Assembly (NCBI RefSeq): GCF_003987185.1
Contig: NZ_PIPS01000001.1
Location: forward strand, 372,001 to 436,000
Origin: Idiomarina aquatica
GTDB taxonomy: Bacteria; Pseudomonadota; Gammaproteobacteria; Enterobacterales; Alteromonadaceae
DNA length: 64,000 nucleotides
Reading direction: 5' to 3'
Both the position numbers and the translations under genes were made by a program. Shown one piece after another: positions 8,532 through 19,413 of the stretch; position 1 is the first letter of the stretch, and every line of letters begins with the position of its first letter. Under the pieces are notes generated by a model. The model saw only the letters and a list, made by a program, of their open reading frames with translations. It was not told the DNA's origin and searched no databases.

Positions 8532-9634
8532 GTTGCAAGGCGCTGATACAGCGCCGGCCACTGTTGCAATTGATGCCGCTCCATCGGCGTTTGCTGAGCC
8601 AGCGGCTTCCACGCGTAAACGCCATCGACGGCATCGCAAGTGGCTGCCGGGTGTAAACCAATAACCTCTGAATCACTGCCCAGTTGCCAGCGTCCGTCCG
8701 CACCTCGCTGGGCCAATTGCCGCCAATCAGCGACCGCACTGCGCCAGGGCAATGTCTGCCAAAGCCGTTTCAGTTCAGCGGTGGTCAGGGTTCGCGCTGT
8801 GGTCGTTACCAGATTTAGCGGCCGAAAGTCATAGCGGCCCTGACAAAAATGCTCCGCCAGAGGTTTTGACATCGGGTATTCGTCGGCAAAACCAAGCCAG
8901 TGCGCCAGTTCGTGCGCCAGAACCGCACGATCACTGTGTTCACTCAGGGTAAGACGGTTGGCGTGTGCGGAAGATTTGCCCGCCGCCGCAAACACAATAT
9001 AGCGTTGTTCCGCCACTTGCGGCGTCGAGGTCGCGCACTGCGCGCGCTGCGAAGCGTCGTCCACTGTGCACTGCAGCGAAGCATCCAGTTGCCATTCAAA
9101 ACACCACTGCGCGGTGGGTAGTTCGATTGCCTGTACGTCGCGCAGCAATTGCACATAGCGTGCTTTTTGCCGGTTAGAGCCGGCCACCACCGTGACCTGC
9201 TGTTGACAGTCGGCGCTGCGGTTGCGCAGATGCTCATACTCCTGCAAAAACTCATAGCGCGGCTGTAACCAACGCGCCTGCCACTTGGACCAACTTATCC
9301 CCGGCTGACGCAATTGCCGCGCTGCCAGCGCTCTTACCGCGGCCGGCTCGCCCTGCTCTGCCGCCAACACCAGCCATTTGCGACGTTGCTGTGGAAAGTG
9401 CTTGGTTAAGGACTGCAAGGCACCCTGTGAGCCGCGCTGAGCCGCGCGCTGCCACCAATACAAGGCGTCACTCTTTTGCCCTTGCTGCCAAAACGTTAGC
9501 GCGGTTTGATGCTGCGCCGCAGGATCATTGGCAAAATTGGCAAACCACTGTTGTTGCTGCCGTGTTGGCTGGCTGTCAGCCGTTAACAACAACAGGCAGA
9601 AAACCATCAACAGTGGCCGCCAGCCCTTCTTCAT
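8510..9634 (-). CDS. Secreted Sel1-like-repeat protein with HExxHxxGxxD putative metzincin site
   Basis: Protein of 374 residues that I cannot assign to a named family. An N-terminal signal sequence (MKKGWRPLLMVFCLLLLTA) is followed by helical Sel1/TPR-like repeats at about 35-115 (ALYWWQRAAQRGS, KWLVLAAEQGEPAAVRAL). Then comes a domain with HELAHWLGFADEY at residues 241-253. The HExxHxxGxxD spacing is that of metzincin zinc peptidases with aspartate as third ligand, as in snapalysin, and a methionine four residues on (YPMSK) might serve as the Met-turn. Four or more cysteines in the second half could form disulfides, fitting an envelope location. Its ATG overlaps the nlpI stop by 4 bases, so it is co-expressed with that lipoprotein, itself an adaptor for envelope proteases in E. 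coli. Peptidase activity is inferred, not shown. Confidence 0.75.
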   Translation of the reverse strand: MKKGWRPLLMVFCLLLLTADSQPTRQQQQWFANFANDPAAQHQTALTFWQQGQKSDALYWWQRAAQRGSQGALQSLTKHFPQQRRKWLVLAAEQGEPAAVRALAARQLRQPGISWSKWQARWLQPRYEFLQEYEHLRNRSADCQQQVTVVAGSNRQKARYVQLLRDVQAIELPTAQWCFEWQLDASLQCTVDDASQRAQCATSTPQVAEQRYIVFAAAGKSSAHANRLTLSEHSDRAVLAHELAHWLGFADEYPMSKPLAEHFCQGRYDFRPLNLVTTTARTLTTAELKRLWQTLPWRSAVADWRQLAQRGADGRWQLGSDSEVIGLHPAATCDAVDGVYAWKPLAQQTPMERHQLQQWPALYQRLATQALMAN

Positions 9635-10512
9635 GGCGTCTTCAGTTGCTCCCGGCTGCGCTCGAGTTCAATTCTGGCATAGCGATGTTCAACAAATTCA
9701 TACACATTGGTGGTTAGCGCCAGTTTAAAATAGTTCATCGAACGCGCCCAGTTACCCTGCATCTGCTGATACTTACCCAGGTAAAAATAAGCTTCACACA
9801 GCCGCTCGGTCAATGTTTCATCGTCGCGGAGATTATCGGTCATGCGCGCAAGAAAGGCTTTTTCGTTGAGCTCGCCAAGGTACAGCCGCACCAAGTCCAT
9901 GGCCCAATCATCGCTGTCGATAGCCGCGGCATTGCTGCTAAGATTCATCAACGCCTGCTCGGGATCGGCGCGATGCTCGGCCAGGAACAACCACAATACC
10001 CGATAGGGATCAGCGGGTTCCATCGCCAAATGCTGTTGTAAGTCATCAATTGCATACTTATTGCGGCGGTCATAGTATTCCGCGATGCCACGGTTTAAAT
10101 ACGCATAAGGATGCTCAGGTTCGAGTTCAATGGCCGAATCCAGTGCCTCATAGGCGTAATCAAATTCCTCCAACTCGGTATATTGAATGCCGAGAAAGTT
10201 GTACGCATCGGCTAAGCGCGGCTGGTAATCAATGGCACGGGTGAAATCCATACGCGCCAGGGTGCGCAATCCCAGAGCATCGTACAGTGCACCACGCCGG
10301 TAATAGGCAAAACCCAGTTGCTCTGCATCCAGTTCCTGTTGCAGCATCTGATTTAACTTCGCCAGTTCGATCTCATAACGAAACTCGGCGCGTTCAGGCT
10401 CCGCAATCACCAAATGCGTCATCGCATCGGAACTGCCGCCGGGAGACATCGCACACCCTGTCAGAAGTACACTGAATAAACCTGTAACCGCCAAACAACG
10501 CCGTAATTGCAT
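9631..10512 (-). CDS. nlpI: NlpI, TPR outer-membrane lipoprotein
   Basis: Lipoprotein of 293 residues: signal peptide with lipobox LLTGC near residue 20, then tetratricopeptide repeats (FAYYRRGALYDALGLRTLARMDF; ADAYNFLGIQYTELEEFDYAYEAL; PYAYLNRGIAEYYDRRN). E. coli NlpI (294 residues) binds peptidoglycan hydrolases and delivers MepS to the protease Prc. It lies directly downstream of pnp, as in E. coli, but a strong terminator sits between. Its stop overlaps the start of the putative metzincin gene, an arrangement I do not recall from enteric bacteria. Confidence 0.93.
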   Translation of the reverse strand: MQLRRCLAVTGLFSVLLTGCAMSPGGSSDAMTHLVIAEPERAEFRYEIELAKLNQMLQQELDAEQLGFAYYRRGALYDALGLRTLARMDFTRAIDYQPRLADAYNFLGIQYTELEEFDYAYEALDSAIELEPEHPYAYLNRGIAEYYDRRNKYAIDDLQQHLAMEPADPYRVLWLFLAEHRADPEQALMNLSSNAAAIDSDDWAMDLVRLYLGELNEKAFLARMTDNLRDDETLTERLCEAYFYLGKYQQMQGNWARSMNYFKLALTTNVYEFVEHRYARIELERSREQLKTP

Positions 10513-10550
10513 ATCGAATCCTTATCTCTGTGAATGGCTATTACAACACA

Positions 10551-10585
10551 AAAAAACCCCGCTGAGCTAGCACTCAGCGGGGTTT
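10551..10585 (-). terminator. Intrinsic terminator after pnp
   Basis: On the minus strand, AAACCCCGCTGAG and CTCAGCGGGGTTT form a 13-bp stem with a 6-base loop (plus-strand arms 10554-10566 and 10573-10585), followed by a T-run (plus-strand A-run 10551-10556). It lies 20 bases after the pnp stop and limits read-through into nlpI. Confidence 0.88.
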
Positions 10586-10604
10586 GTTTTTCCTTCAACA
10601 ACAA

Positions 10605-12749
10605 TTATTCGTCGTTGTTGTCGCCATTCGATGCGGTCGCTTCCGCTTCTGCAGGCGCTTCTTCTTTCTTCTCAACCGCTTCTTTCATGCTCAGACGAAC
10701 ACGTCCTTGACGGTCAATTTCCAATACTTTAACCGGCACGACATCACCGACTTTCAAGTATTCGTTAACGTCGTTAACACGCTCTTCGGCGATTTGCGAG
10801 ATGTGAACCAAGCCATCTTTACCCGGTAATACCGTAACAAACGCACCGAAATCAACGATACGAGCCACTTTACCCTGGTAAATTTTGCCCACTTCAACGT
10901 TGGCAGTCAGTTGCTTAATGCGCTCAATCGCGGCATCGGCATCGGCCTGATCACTGGCGGCAATTTTAATGGTACCGTCGTCACCGATCTCGATGTTGGT
11001 GTTGGTGGATTCCGTCAATTCACGGATTACCGCGCCGCCTTTACCGATCACGTCTTTGATCTTGTCCTGATCAATCTTGATGGTGCTGAAACGCGGTGCG
11101 TAGCTGGACAGTTCTTCGCGATGGCTACCAATCGCTTCATCCATTACTTTAAGGATGTGCAAGCGAGCGGCTTTTGCCTGAGCCAAAGCGCTTTCCATGA
11201 TTTCACGGGTGATGCCGTCAATCTTGATGTCCATCTGCAAGGCCGTAATACCATCGGTGTTACCGGCAACTTTAAAGTCCATGTCACCCAAGTGATCTTC
11301 ATCACCTAAGATGTCAGACAGTACCACGTGCTTGTCGCCTTCTTTCACCAGACCCATGGCAATACCTGCAACCGAAGATTTAATCGGCACGCCGGCATCC
11401 ATTAACGCCAGTGATGAACCACAGACAGACGCCATCGAGCTGGAACCATTCGATTCGGTGATTTCTGATACCACACGGATGGTGTATGGGAATTCTTCGT
11501 GGCTTGGCATAACGGCCTGAATACCACGTTTCGCCAAGCGGCCATGACCAATCTCACGACGCTTCGGCGCGCCGACCATGCCGGTCTCACCCACACAGTA
11601 TGGAGGGAAGTTGTAATGCAACATAAAGCGGCTGGTATTGGTACCCGTCAGCTCATCGATCATCTGTGCGTCACGTTCTGTACCCAGAGTCGCGGTAACC
11701 AATGCCTGAGTTTCACCACGGGTAAACAAGGCCGAACCGTGGGTGCGAGGTAGCACGCCAGTGGCAACGCTGATGGCACGAACCATGTCCGGGTCACGGC
11801 CGTCGATACGTTTTTCGCCGGCAATAATACGGCTACGAACGATTTCACTCTCGAGGTCGTGGAAGATTTCACCGGCCGCTTCAAGATCAACGTTCTCGTC
11901 ATCTGCCAGCAACTGCTCGGTCATCGCCTGCTTAACTTCGTCAAGCTTACCTTTACGCTCGGCTTTGTCGGTGATGCGATAAGCTTCGCCAATGCCCTGC
12001 TCGGCCAATTCACGGATTTTAGCCTGCAACGCTTCGTCTTTTGCAGGTGCCTGCCAATCCCATTTTTCTTTACCGGCTTCAGCGGCAAATTCGTTAATGG
12101 CAGAAACAACGGTTTGCATTTGTTCGTGACCGTAAACAACCGCACCCAACATTTGGTCTTCAGACAGCAACTGAGCTTCTGACTCAACCATCAGTACGGC
12201 TTGTTCGGTACCGGCAACCACGAGATCCAGCTTGGATTTTTCCAGCTCGTCCATGGTTGGGTTTAAGACGTATTCGTTATCAATAACGCCAACGCGAGCC
12301 GCACCGATAGGACCGTCAAACGGCACACCAGAAATAGCTAATGCCGCGGAGGTACCGATCAGCGCAACGATGTCCGGATTAATCTGTGGGTTCACAGAAA
12401 CCACAGTAGCGACAACCTGTACTTCGTTCATGAAGCCTTCAGGGAACAGCGGACGGATTGGGCGGTCGATAAGACGTGATGTCAGGGTCTCGTTTTCACT
12501 TGGGCGCCCTTCACGTTTGAAAAAGCCACCCGGAATTTTACCGGCGGCGTAAGTTTTTTCCTGATAATTTACGGTGAGCGGGAAGAAGTTCTGGCCTTCT
12601 TTGGCTTCTTTCTTCGCCACTACGGTCACCAACACAGTGGTGTCATCCATGCTTGCCATTACGGCAGCAGTCGCTTGACGTGCAACCACGCCGGTTTCTA
12701 GAGTGACTGTGTGCTGACCGTATTGAAATTGTTTAGTTATCGGATTCAC
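10605..12749 (-). CDS. pnp: Polynucleotide phosphorylase (3'-5' exoribonuclease, degradosome)
   Basis: Protein of 714 residues with the usual order: two RNase PH-like domains separated by an alpha-helical linker ([14 protein letters not shown] precursor region; second core GALP-type [18 protein letters not shown]), a KH domain ([17 protein letters not shown]) and an S1 domain ([15 protein letters not shown]). It degrades mRNA phosphorolytically and partners RNase E. GTG start at 12749 with GGAAAG upstream. The C-terminal tail after S1 is acidic and Ala/Glu-rich. It is downstream of rpsO, as in E. coli, where the pnp leader is cut by RNase III for autoregulation; the 210-base gap upstream here leaves room for a similar leader. 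Confidence 0.97.
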   Translation of the reverse strand: MNPITKQFQYGQHTVTLETGVVARQATAAVMASMDDTTVLVTVVAKKEAKEGQNFFPLTVNYQEKTYAAGKIPGGFFKREGRPSENETLTSRLIDRPIRPLFPEGFMNEVQVVATVVSVNPQINPDIVALIGTSAALAISGVPFDGPIGAARVGVIDNEYVLNPTMDELEKSKLDLVVAGTEQAVLMVESEAQLLSEDQMLGAVVYGHEQMQTVVSAINEFAAEAGKEKWDWQAPAKDEALQAKIRELAEQGIGEAYRITDKAERKGKLDEVKQAMTEQLLADDENVDLEAAGEIFHDLESEIVRSRIIAGEKRIDGRDPDMVRAISVATGVLPRTHGSALFTRGETQALVTATLGTERDAQMIDELTGTNTSRFMLHYNFPPYCVGETGMVGAPKRREIGHGRLAKRGIQAVMPSHEEFPYTIRVVSEITESNGSSSMASVCGSSLALMDAGVPIKSSVAGIAMGLVKEGDKHVVLSDILGDEDHLGDMDFKVAGNTDGITALQMDIKIDGITREIMESALAQAKAARLHILKVMDEAIGSHREELSSYAPRFSTIKIDQDKIKDVIGKGGAVIRELTESTNTNIEIGDDGTIKIAASDQADADAAIERIKQLTANVEVGKIYQGKVARIVDFGAFVTVLPGKDGLVHISQIAEERVNDVNEYLKVGDVVPVKVLEIDRQGRVRLSMKEAVEKKEEAPAEAEATASNGDNNDE

Positions 12750-12826
12750 GATTTGCTTTCCTTTACCTTACTGAATGTGAGCACCCGGATTGGTACTCGT
12801 CTTCTCTCTTTTTTTACTCGAGCCAT

Positions 12827-12832
12827 AGTATA
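12827..12832 (-). promoter_or_regulatory. Possible pnp -10 element in the rpsO-pnp gap
   Basis: TATACT on the minus strand, 78 bases before the pnp GTG, with no convincing -35 at the right distance. The gap 12750-12959 otherwise holds the rpsO terminator and an A/T-rich leader. It is plausible as a second pnp promoter. Confidence 0.3.
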
Positions 12833-12910
12833 AGGCATCAATGACAAAATTAAGACCCTTTGATTAAAAAAACGGTAAAAAAGCATGGTCTTGAGCGCTA
12901 TTTCAGGCAA

Positions 12911-12934
12911 TAAAAAAGGGCCTGACGGCCCTTT
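12911..12934 (-). terminator. Intrinsic terminator after rpsO
   Basis: AAAGGGCC (12915-12922) and GGCCCTTT (12927-12934) form an 8-bp stem with a TGAC loop; the plus-strand A-run at 12912-12917 is a U-run in the minus-strand transcript. It separates rpsO from pnp; partial read-through would still give the rpsO-pnp transcript known in E. coli. Confidence 0.85.
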
Positions 12935-12959
12935 CTTAGAAATCTGCTTAACTTCTGTC

Positions 12960-13229
12960 TTAACGACGGATGCCGAGCTTTTCTACGATCGCAACATAAC
13001 GCGACTGATCTTTCTTCTTCAGGTAGTCCAGCAATTTACGACGCTGGCTAACCATACGCAACAAGCCACGACGTGAGTGGTGGTCTTTTTTGTGCGCTTT
13101 GAAGTGATCTTGTAGCTCAGCCAGGTTCTTGGTCAGCAGTGCGATTTGCACTTCTGGAGAACCGGTGTCATTTTCGCTACGACCAAACTCTTTAAGGATT
13201 TCTGCTTTTTGTTCCACAGTTAGTGACAT
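12960..13229 (-). CDS. rpsO: Ribosomal protein S15
   Basis: Protein of 89 residues, the standard length. [19 protein letters not shown] and [21 protein letters not shown] are the classical S15 motifs for binding the 16S rRNA central domain. ATG with AGGAGT upstream. It has its own promoter (13295-13322) between truB and itself and its own terminator, and its position between truB and pnp is conserved. In E. coli S15 represses its own translation through a leader pseudoknot; I could not confirm one here. Confidence 0.98.
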   Translation of the reverse strand: MSLTVEQKAEILKEFGRSENDTGSPEVQIALLTKNLAELQDHFKAHKKDHHSRRGLLRMVSQRRKLLDYLKKKDQSRYVAIVEKLGIRR

Positions 13230-13294
13230 AATGTACTCCTGGTTTTAGAAATATCTTGCCTCCGATCACTAATTCAGCGGCAAGCCGAGCGCGT

Positions 13295-13322
13295 ATTATA
13301 TAGCGCTTAACGGTAAAATCAA
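13295..13322 (-). promoter_or_regulatory. Sigma-70 promoter of rpsO
   Basis: Minus strand: -35 TTGATT (plus 13317-13322), 16-base spacer, perfect -10 TATAAT (plus 13295-13300). It lies in the truB-rpsO gap, 66 bases before the rpsO ATG, followed by GC-rich sequence (GCGCTCGG) resembling a discriminator of a growth-rate-regulated promoter. Confidence 0.7.
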
Positions 13323-13338
13323 TAACAGCAGCGCGGAT

Positions 13339-14298
13339 TTACTGCAAATCATCCAGCTGTAAATCGCAAAATGCCAACGCCAGTACCCGCTTTGGCCAAA
13401 ACTGTCCGTCTTTCCGTAACGCCGCCACACCAATGAAGGCATCACCACCGTCAATCCGTTGCGCCACCATTCGGCATTCATCACCCACTTCAGCTAAGTC
13501 GGTGTGATTGGCAACCGGCTGGCCGTGCAGTAATGCCCGTGCTTGTTGCCGATCAATGCGTTGTTGCGGCAACGCCGACAACAGGCAATCCACCGGCTGC
13601 AACAAGGCATCGAGTTCAGCGTCGCTGTCTCGCTGTTCCAACTGTTCCAGCGTCAGCATCTGTTCTGCGTCAAGTTCGGCCACACCATTACGGTGCAACA
13701 GCGCGACATGAGCACCGCACCCCAATACCTGACCCAGATCGTCAATCAGGGTTCGAATATAGGTCCCTTTCGAACAACTCACCTGCAACTCCAGTTCATC
13801 GCCTTTGAGGGCGATAAAGTCAATCTGGTGGATGTGAATAGTGCGGGTTTTACGGGGGACGTCAATGCCACGGCGGGCATAATAATACAGCGGTCGCCCT
13901 TCGTACTTTAGCGCCGAATAAATCGACGGTGTTTGTTGTTGCTCACCGATAAACGTCGGTAACACGTCACGTACCTGCGCTTCGGTAACCGTCACCTCAG
14001 CTGTCGCTACTACGTCACCTTCAGCGTCACTGGTGGTGGTTCTGATGCCTAATTTGGCGACCACCCGATACGCTTTATCGGCGTCCAACAAATACTGCGA
14101 AAATTTGGTGGCCTCGCCCAAACAGACCGGCAATAAGCCGGTTGCCAGCGGGTCCAATGCGCCGGTGTGACCGGCTTTCTGTGCGTTGTACAGGCGCTTA
14201 ACACGCTGAAGGGCATGATTTGAACTCATGCCCTTCGCTTTATTTAACAGCACCACACCGCTAACAGGACGCCCTTTACGGGGTCTTGCTTTGCCCAT
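13339..14298 (-). CDS. truB: TruB, tRNA pseudouridine-55 synthase
   Basis: Protein of 319 residues. It isomerises U55 in the T-loop of elongator tRNAs and acts as a tRNA chaperone. The catalytic motif GHTGALDPLATGLLP is present with the nucleophilic aspartate at residue 49. CSKGTYIRTLIDDLG is the second family signature, and a PUA-like C-terminal domain follows (about 250-319). Start ATG at 14298 (MGKARPRKGRPVSG). It follows rbfA by 3 bases in the rimP-nusA-infB-rbfA-truB operon. Confidence 0.96.
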   Translation of the reverse strand: MGKARPRKGRPVSGVVLLNKAKGMSSNHALQRVKRLYNAQKAGHTGALDPLATGLLPVCLGEATKFSQYLLDADKAYRVVAKLGIRTTTSDAEGDVVATAEVTVTEAQVRDVLPTFIGEQQQTPSIYSALKYEGRPLYYYARRGIDVPRKTRTIHIHQIDFIALKGDELELQVSCSKGTYIRTLIDDLGQVLGCGAHVALLHRNGVAELDAEQMLTLEQLEQRDSDAELDALLQPVDCLLSALPQQRIDRQQARALLHGQPVANHTDLAEVGDECRMVAQRIDGGDAFIGVAALRKDGQFWPKRVLALAFCDLQLDDLQ

Positions 14299-14301
14299 GT
14301 G

Positions 14302-14679
14302 CTAGTCCTCTGATGGCTCGTTACGATCGCGCTTGCGGGCTTCGGCAACTAACTTGCTCATGCGGATACCTTCGTTTAACGAGGTATCGTGATGAAACTT
14401 AAGCTCCGGCACCACCCGCGCCTTAATCCGTTTACCCAACAACGAGCGGATAAAACCCGCTGCTTCGTTCAGTATTTTAACGGCTTGTTTGACTTGATCG
14501 CTGTCATCATTAAAAAAGGTTACAAACACTTTGGCGTACGCAAGGTCGCGTGACACCTCTACATCCGACACCGTGACCATACTCACGCGAGGGTCTTTCA
14601 CCTCGCGTTGCAGTATCATCGCAATCTCGCGTTGCAGTTGATGTCTTACTCGCTCTGTACGGCTAAAATCTTGCGGCAT
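14302..14679 (-). CDS. rbfA: RbfA, 30S ribosome-binding factor
   Basis: Protein of 125 residues with a single KH-type fold. It binds the 30S subunit during late maturation of the 16S rRNA 5' end and is needed for growth in the cold. Recognisable segments are [20 protein letters not shown] near the N-terminus, the central [18 protein letters not shown] and the C-terminal [18 protein letters not shown]. Lies between infB and truB, 25 bases after infB. Confidence 0.96.
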   Translation of the reverse strand: MPQDFSRTERVRHQLQREIAMILQREVKDPRVSMVTVSDVEVSRDLAYAKVFVTFFNDDSDQVKQAVKILNEAAGFIRSLLGKRIKARVVPELKFHHDTSLNEGIRMSKLVAEARKRDRNEPSED

Positions 14680-14704
14680 AACTATCCTATGGCGAATCGC
14701 CTAA

Positions 14705-17389
14705 TTACAACGTACGTTCGATTTGAACGGTTTCGAAGACCTCAATCTGGTCACCTTCTTTAACGTCATTGTAGTTCTTAACACCGATACCACATTCCAT
14801 ACCGTTGCGAACTTCCTGAACGTCATCTTTAAAGCGACGCAGTGACTCCAGCTCACCTTCGTAAATCACCACGTTATCACGCAGGACACGAATCGGTGCT
14901 GAACGTTTCACCACACCCTCGGTTACCATACAACCCGCGATGGCACCCAGTTTCGGTGACTTGAACACATCACGGACTTCGGCCAGACCAATGATTTGCT
15001 GCTTGAATTCAGGCTGCAGCATACCGCTCATGGCCGCCTTAACTTCGTCAATCAGGTCATAAATGACGCTGTAATAACGTAAGTCGACGTTTTCCTGTTC
15101 GACCAGTTTCTTCGCAGCGGCTTCGGCACGGACGTTAAAACCAACAATGATCGCATTCGATGCGCTGGCCAGTGAAACGTCGGTTTCGGTGATACCACCG
15201 ACACCGGAACCAATGATGTTGACCTTAACTTCATCGGTTGACAGCTTGGTTAAGGCATCAGAAATGGCTTCCAGCGAGCCCTGAACATCCGACTTAAGCA
15301 CGATGTTCAATTCAGAAACGTCGCCTTCTTCCATGTTGGCAAACATGTTTTCCAGTTTCGCTTTCTGCTGTTTCGCCAGTTTCACATCACGGTATTTACC
15401 CTGACGATAGTTAGCAACTTCACGGGCTTTACGTTCGTCTTTAACCACAGTGGCTTCGTCGCCGGCCTGCGGCACACCGGAAAGACCCAGAATTTCAACC
15501 GGAATCGATGGACCGGCTTCTTTAATGTCCTTACCGTTTTCGTCACGCATCGCACGGATACGACCGTATTCCAGACCACAAAGCACCACGTCGCCCTGCT
15601 TAAGCAGTCCGCGCTGTACCAGAATGGTGGCTACCGGACCGCGGCCACGGTCAAGTCGTGATTCGACCACGATGCCCGATGCCATACCGGTGTTTTCGGC
15701 TTTAAGGTCAAGGACTTCGGATTGCAGCAGAACCGCTTCCAACAAGTCATCGATACCCATCCCTGAATGCGCTGATACCGGCACAAACATCACATCACCA
15801 CCCCAGTCTTCCGGGATAACGTCAAGCTGCGCCAATTCGTTTTTAACACGATCCGGGTCGGCTTCTTCTTTGTCCATTTTGTTGATCGCAACAATAATGG
15901 GAACGCCGGCCGCTTTGGCGTGCTGTACCGCTTCTTTGGTTTGTGGCATGACGCCGTCATCAGCGGCTACCACCAGGATAACCACGTCAGTGGCACCGGC
16001 ACCACGTGCCCGCATCGAGGTGAAGGCGGCGTGACCCGGGGTATCCAGGAAGGTGATCATGCCATGATCGGTTTCGACGTGGTAAGCACCAATGTGCTGA
16101 GTAATACCACCGGCTTCGCCGGACGCCACTTTGGCTTTACGAATATAGTCAAGCAGCGAGGTTTTACCGTGGTCAACGTGACCCATAACAGTAACCACCG
16201 GCGCACGCGGTGCTTCTTCACCACCTTCTGAACGGTCTGACAACACTTCTTCTTCAAGTGCGTTGTCTTTCACCAGAATCGCTTTATGGCCCAGCTCTTC
16301 AACCACCAACGATGCGGTTTCCTGATCAAGAATCTGGTTGATGGTTACCATCTCACCCATCTTCATCATGGTTTTGATCAGCTCGCTGGCTTTCACAGCC
16401 ATGCGGTTCGCCAATTCACCGACACTGATGGTTTCACCGATACGGACTTCGCGTTCAACCGGCTGTGCAGGTTTGTTAAAGCCTTGCTGTAAGGTCGACG
16501 GACGACGGCCACCCTTGCGACGTTTTTCACGACGCGGTGAACGTTCTTCCGCTTCTTCCTCTTTACGACGGCTTTTCTTACTGCGACGACGGCTCTTACG
16601 CTCTTCATCAAAGTCCTGCGCGTCTTCCGCTTCCTGGGCTGTTGATGAGGTGGTAAAGTGCACGTCCTGCTGTTCCTGCTCTTTACGTTTTTTCTCTTCT
16701 TCTTCCCAGCGCTTAGCGTTTTCTTCAGCCAGCTTACGGGCTTCTTCAGCCTGACGCTCTGCTTCTTTTTCCGCTTTTTTACGAGCTTCTTCTTCCTGTT
16801 GACGTTTCAGCTTCTCCGCTTCGGCTTTCGCTTTATCGGCGGCTTCACGTTCTTCAGGGGTCATCGCGGCACGTTTTTCAGCTTCAGCTTTTTGACGCGC
16901 TTTCTCTTTTTCCTTGCGCGCTTTTTCTTTCTCAGCTTTTTCTTTTTCCGCTTTTTCACGTGCTGCTTTGGCTTTTTCTTCCGCTTCTTTACGCGCTTGC
17001 TCTTCACGAGCCTGCTCTTCTTCGCGGCGTTTTGCTTCAGCGGCTTCTTTCTCGGCTTGCAGGCGTTCTTCTTCCAGGCGTTGTTCTTCTTCCGCCGCAG
17101 AACGTTTTACGTAAGTCCGTTTTTTACGTACTTCGACCTGTACCGATTTGTTACCGCTGCCACCGACGTTCAAGGTGCTTTTGGTCTTGCGCTTCAATGT
17201 CATTTTGCTTGGCGCAGAACCGCCGCCACCATGTTGCTTGTTCAAATGTACCAGCAGTTTCTGTTTTTCGTCCTCGGTGACCGTGTCACCCGGCGTTTTT
17301 TTCATGCCCGCTTCAGCAAATTGCTGAATCAGACGATCAACTGTTGTACCGACATCTTTGGCCAGCTTATCGAGCGTTACTTCTTCCAT
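14705..17389 (-). CDS. infB: Translation initiation factor IF-2
   Basis: GTPase of 894 residues, close to E. coli IF2-alpha (890). It delivers fMet-tRNA to the 30S P site and promotes subunit joining. The order is an IF2N subdomain at 1-50 ([20 protein letters not shown]), a long Lys/Glu/Ala/Arg-rich helical linker at about 95-300, a second IF2N (about 320-380), then the G domain with G1 GHVDHGKT at 403-410, G3 DTPGH and G4 NKMD. Domains II to IV follow, with the fMet-tRNA-binding C2 domain last. In enteric bacteria internal starts give shorter isoforms; I could not decide whether that happens here. It follows nusA by 24 bases, and its cognate initiator tRNA is encoded in the same transcription unit. 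Confidence 0.98.
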   Translation of the reverse strand: MEEVTLDKLAKDVGTTVDRLIQQFAEAGMKKTPGDTVTEDEKQKLLVHLNKQHGGGGSAPSKMTLKRKTKSTLNVGGSGNKSVQVEVRKKRTYVKRSAAEEEQRLEEERLQAEKEAAEAKRREEEQAREEQARKEAEEKAKAAREKAEKEKAEKEKARKEKEKARQKAEAEKRAAMTPEEREAADKAKAEAEKLKRQQEEEARKKAEKEAERQAEEARKLAEENAKRWEEEEKKRKEQEQQDVHFTTSSTAQEAEDAQDFDEERKSRRRSKKSRRKEEEAEERSPRREKRRKGGRRPSTLQQGFNKPAQPVEREVRIGETISVGELANRMAVKASELIKTMMKMGEMVTINQILDQETASLVVEELGHKAILVKDNALEEEVLSDRSEGGEEAPRAPVVTVMGHVDHGKTSLLDYIRKAKVASGEAGGITQHIGAYHVETDHGMITFLDTPGHAAFTSMRARGAGATDVVILVVAADDGVMPQTKEAVQHAKAAGVPIIVAINKMDKEEADPDRVKNELAQLDVIPEDWGGDVMFVPVSAHSGMGIDDLLEAVLLQSEVLDLKAENTGMASGIVVESRLDRGRGPVATILVQRGLLKQGDVVLCGLEYGRIRAMRDENGKDIKEAGPSIPVEILGLSGVPQAGDEATVVKDERKAREVANYRQGKYRDVKLAKQQKAKLENMFANMEEGDVSELNIVLKSDVQGSLEAISDALTKLSTDEVKVNIIGSGVGGITETDVSLASASNAIIVGFNVRAEAAAKKLVEQENVDLRYYSVIYDLIDEVKAAMSGMLQPEFKQQIIGLAEVRDVFKSPKLGAIAGCMVTEGVVKRSAPIRVLRDNVVIYEGELESLRRFKDDVQEVRNGMECGIGVKNYNDVKEGDQIEVFETVQIERTL

Positions 17390-17413
17390 AGTCTGTTGTA
17401 CCTCCGCTGATCG

Positions 17414-18913
17414 TTACTGTTCTTCGCTGAACCAGCAAATATTGCGGGCTTTCATGATCAATTCGCCAGCTTGCTGTTCATCCAGTTCTTCTATATCGGC
17501 TAAATCGTCAATGCCCTGCTCAGCCAGGTCTTCCAGCGTTGCAACGCCTTTACTGGCGAGTACATAGGCCAGGTGACGATCCATACCCTCTAAATTCAAT
17601 AGTGACTCATCCGGCTCTGCTGATTCGAGCGACTCTTCATCAGCCAGCGCTTTGGTTGTCAAATAGGCACGGGCACGGCCACGTAATTCTTCAACAATGT
17701 CTTCGTCCATGCCTTCGATCTCAAGGAACTCGGCAACAGGAACGTAAGCCACTTCTTCCATCGACGAGAAACCTTCATCAACCAGTACGCTGGCGAAGTC
17801 TTCATCGATACCCAGGTTATTCATGAATAGGTCGAGCAAACGCTGTGCTTCAGCTTCGTTCTTTTCATTGAACTCTGCTTCGGTCATGACGTTTAACGTC
17901 CAGCCGGTCAACTGACTGGCCAGGCGGACATTTTGACCACTTTTACCGATGGCCTGTGCCAGATTATCGGCCGCCACGGCGATGTCCATAGTATGAGCGT
18001 CTTCGTCAACCACGATGGATGCGACTTCAGCCGGAGCCATGGCGTTAATGACGTATTGCGCCGGATTATCATCCCACAATACGATATCAACACGTTCGCC
18101 ACCCAGTTCACCGGAGACCGCCTGCACACGCGCGCCACGCATACCAACACAAGCGCCCACCGGGTCAATGCGGCGATCGTTACTCTTAACCGCAATTTTA
18201 GCACGTGATCCGGGATCACGAGCCGCACCTTTCAGTTCGATCATTTCTTCGCCGATTTCCGGCACTTCAATACGGAACAGTTCCATCAGGAAGTCCGGGT
18301 GGGTACGGCTGACAAACAACTGTGCGCCACGCGCTTCCGGGCGAACGTCATACAGTAGGCCACGGACACGGTCGCCTGGGCGAACCGACTCACGCGGTAG
18401 CATTTCATCACGGTAAATGATGGCTTCGGCGTTGTTGCCTAAATCCAGGATAACGTGTTCGCGGTTAGCGCGTTTAACGATACCACTGACCATTTCGCCG
18501 ACCTGATCGCGATACTCGTCAACAACTTGAGCACGTTCAGCTTCGCGGACTTTTTGTACGATAACCTGTTTCGCCGTCTGCGTGGTAATACGGTCAAATT
18601 GAATCGATTCAATTTGCTCTTCCACATAATCGCCGACTTTCATTTCCGGGTTTTCGTATTGTGCTGCCGACAGGCTGATCTCACGATACGGATGTTCCAA
18701 CCCTTCGTCGCTGTCTTCAACCACTAACCAACGGCGGAACGTATCAAACTCACCGGTCTGGCGGTTAATGTCGATACGAACGTCAATGTCACCTTCATAT
18801 TTTTTCTTTGTTGCATGCGCAAGAGCCGACTCCAACGCTTCAAAAATTTTCTCGCGCGGTACTGCTTTTTCGTTCGATACCGCTTCTGCGACTAACAGTA
18901 TTTCTTTACTCAT
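17414..18913 (-). CDS. nusA: NusA, transcription termination/antitermination factor
   Basis: Protein of 499 residues (E. coli 495). It holds an N-terminal RNA-polymerase-binding domain (about 1-130), an S1 domain ([18 protein letters not shown]), two KH domains ([27 protein letters not shown]) and two C-terminal acidic repeats (about 365-495) with helix-hairpin-helix-like segments. These are the repeats that contact the alpha subunit or lambda N in E. coli. It increases pausing, helps intrinsic termination and joins antitermination complexes. Tandem terminators lie upstream in the same operon (19414-19434 and 19474-19503), fitting the autoregulation known for this operon in E. coli. Confidence 0.98.
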   Translation of the reverse strand: MSKEILLVAEAVSNEKAVPREKIFEALESALAHATKKKYEGDIDVRIDINRQTGEFDTFRRWLVVEDSDEGLEHPYREISLSAAQYENPEMKVGDYVEEQIESIQFDRITTQTAKQVIVQKVREAERAQVVDEYRDQVGEMVSGIVKRANREHVILDLGNNAEAIIYRDEMLPRESVRPGDRVRGLLYDVRPEARGAQLFVSRTHPDFLMELFRIEVPEIGEEMIELKGAARDPGSRAKIAVKSNDRRIDPVGACVGMRGARVQAVSGELGGERVDIVLWDDNPAQYVINAMAPAEVASIVVDEDAHTMDIAVAADNLAQAIGKSGQNVRLASQLTGWTLNVMTEAEFNEKNEAEAQRLLDLFMNNLGIDEDFASVLVDEGFSSMEEVAYVPVAEFLEIEGMDEDIVEELRGRARAYLTTKALADEESLESAEPDESLLNLEGMDRHLAYVLASKGVATLEDLAEQGIDDLADIEELDEQQAGELIMKARNICWFSEEQ

Positions 18914-18939
18914 GAGTGCTGCCTCGCCACCGCAATCCT

Positions 18940-19398
18940 TTAATCAAATGTTGGAACCAAGTGAGCTTTCTTTACATCGCGCATGCTCACCTGAAGCGTT
19001 TCGTTATCTACTAACAACGTCAGTTGGTCGCCTTCAACGGCTTCCAACTGCGCTTTGAATTTACGTTTGTTTTGTTGCGCCACGTTCAGTTCAACCGCAA
19101 TGGTCTCGCCGACGTAAGGTTGCATTTGCTCGGCGCTGAAAAACGGTCGTTCCATCCCCGGAGAAGACACTTCCAGGTTGTATTCCGCATTAATCGGATC
19201 TTCGACATCCAGTAGCGCACTGACCTGATAACTGACATCAGCACAATCATCAACACCGATACCGTCAGGGCTGTCGATGTATACCCGTAATGTTGAAAAC
19301 TTGCCCGCACGGACGAACTCTACACCCCACAATTCATAATCCAACGCTTCTACCGCGGGACGAATCATATCGGTTAACCGTTCTTGTAAACTTGCCAA
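18940..19398 (-). CDS. rimP: RimP, 30S ribosome maturation factor
   Basis: Protein of 152 residues. I place the start at the TTG at 19398 ([14 protein letters not shown]), because AGGAGG lies four bases upstream on the minus strand and the resulting N-terminus matches E. coli RimP. A longer reading from a TTG at 19428 would translate through a terminator hairpin and is unlikely. Motifs: [19 protein letters not shown], and [14 protein letters not shown]. RimP binds S12 and is needed for 30S assembly. First protein gene of the rimP-nusA-infB-rbfA-truB operon. Confidence 0.93.
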   Translation of the reverse strand: MASLQERLTDMIRPAVEALDYELWGVEFVRAGKFSTLRVYIDSPDGIGVDDCADVSYQVSALLDVEDPINAEYNLEVSSPGMERPFFSAEQMQPYVGETIAVELNVAQQNKRKFKAQLEAVEGDQLTLLVDNETLQVSMRDVKKAHLVPTFD

Positions 19399-19413
19399 AC
19401 TGCCTCCTGAAAC

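Noticed and set aside
16658-17410. Long plus-strand open frame (250 codons, Phe/Leu-rich) opposite infB
   Set aside because: It is the antisense image of the Lys/Glu/Ala-rich IF2 linker, where GAA/AAA/GCA codons exclude antisense stops. No family resemblance and infB is certain.
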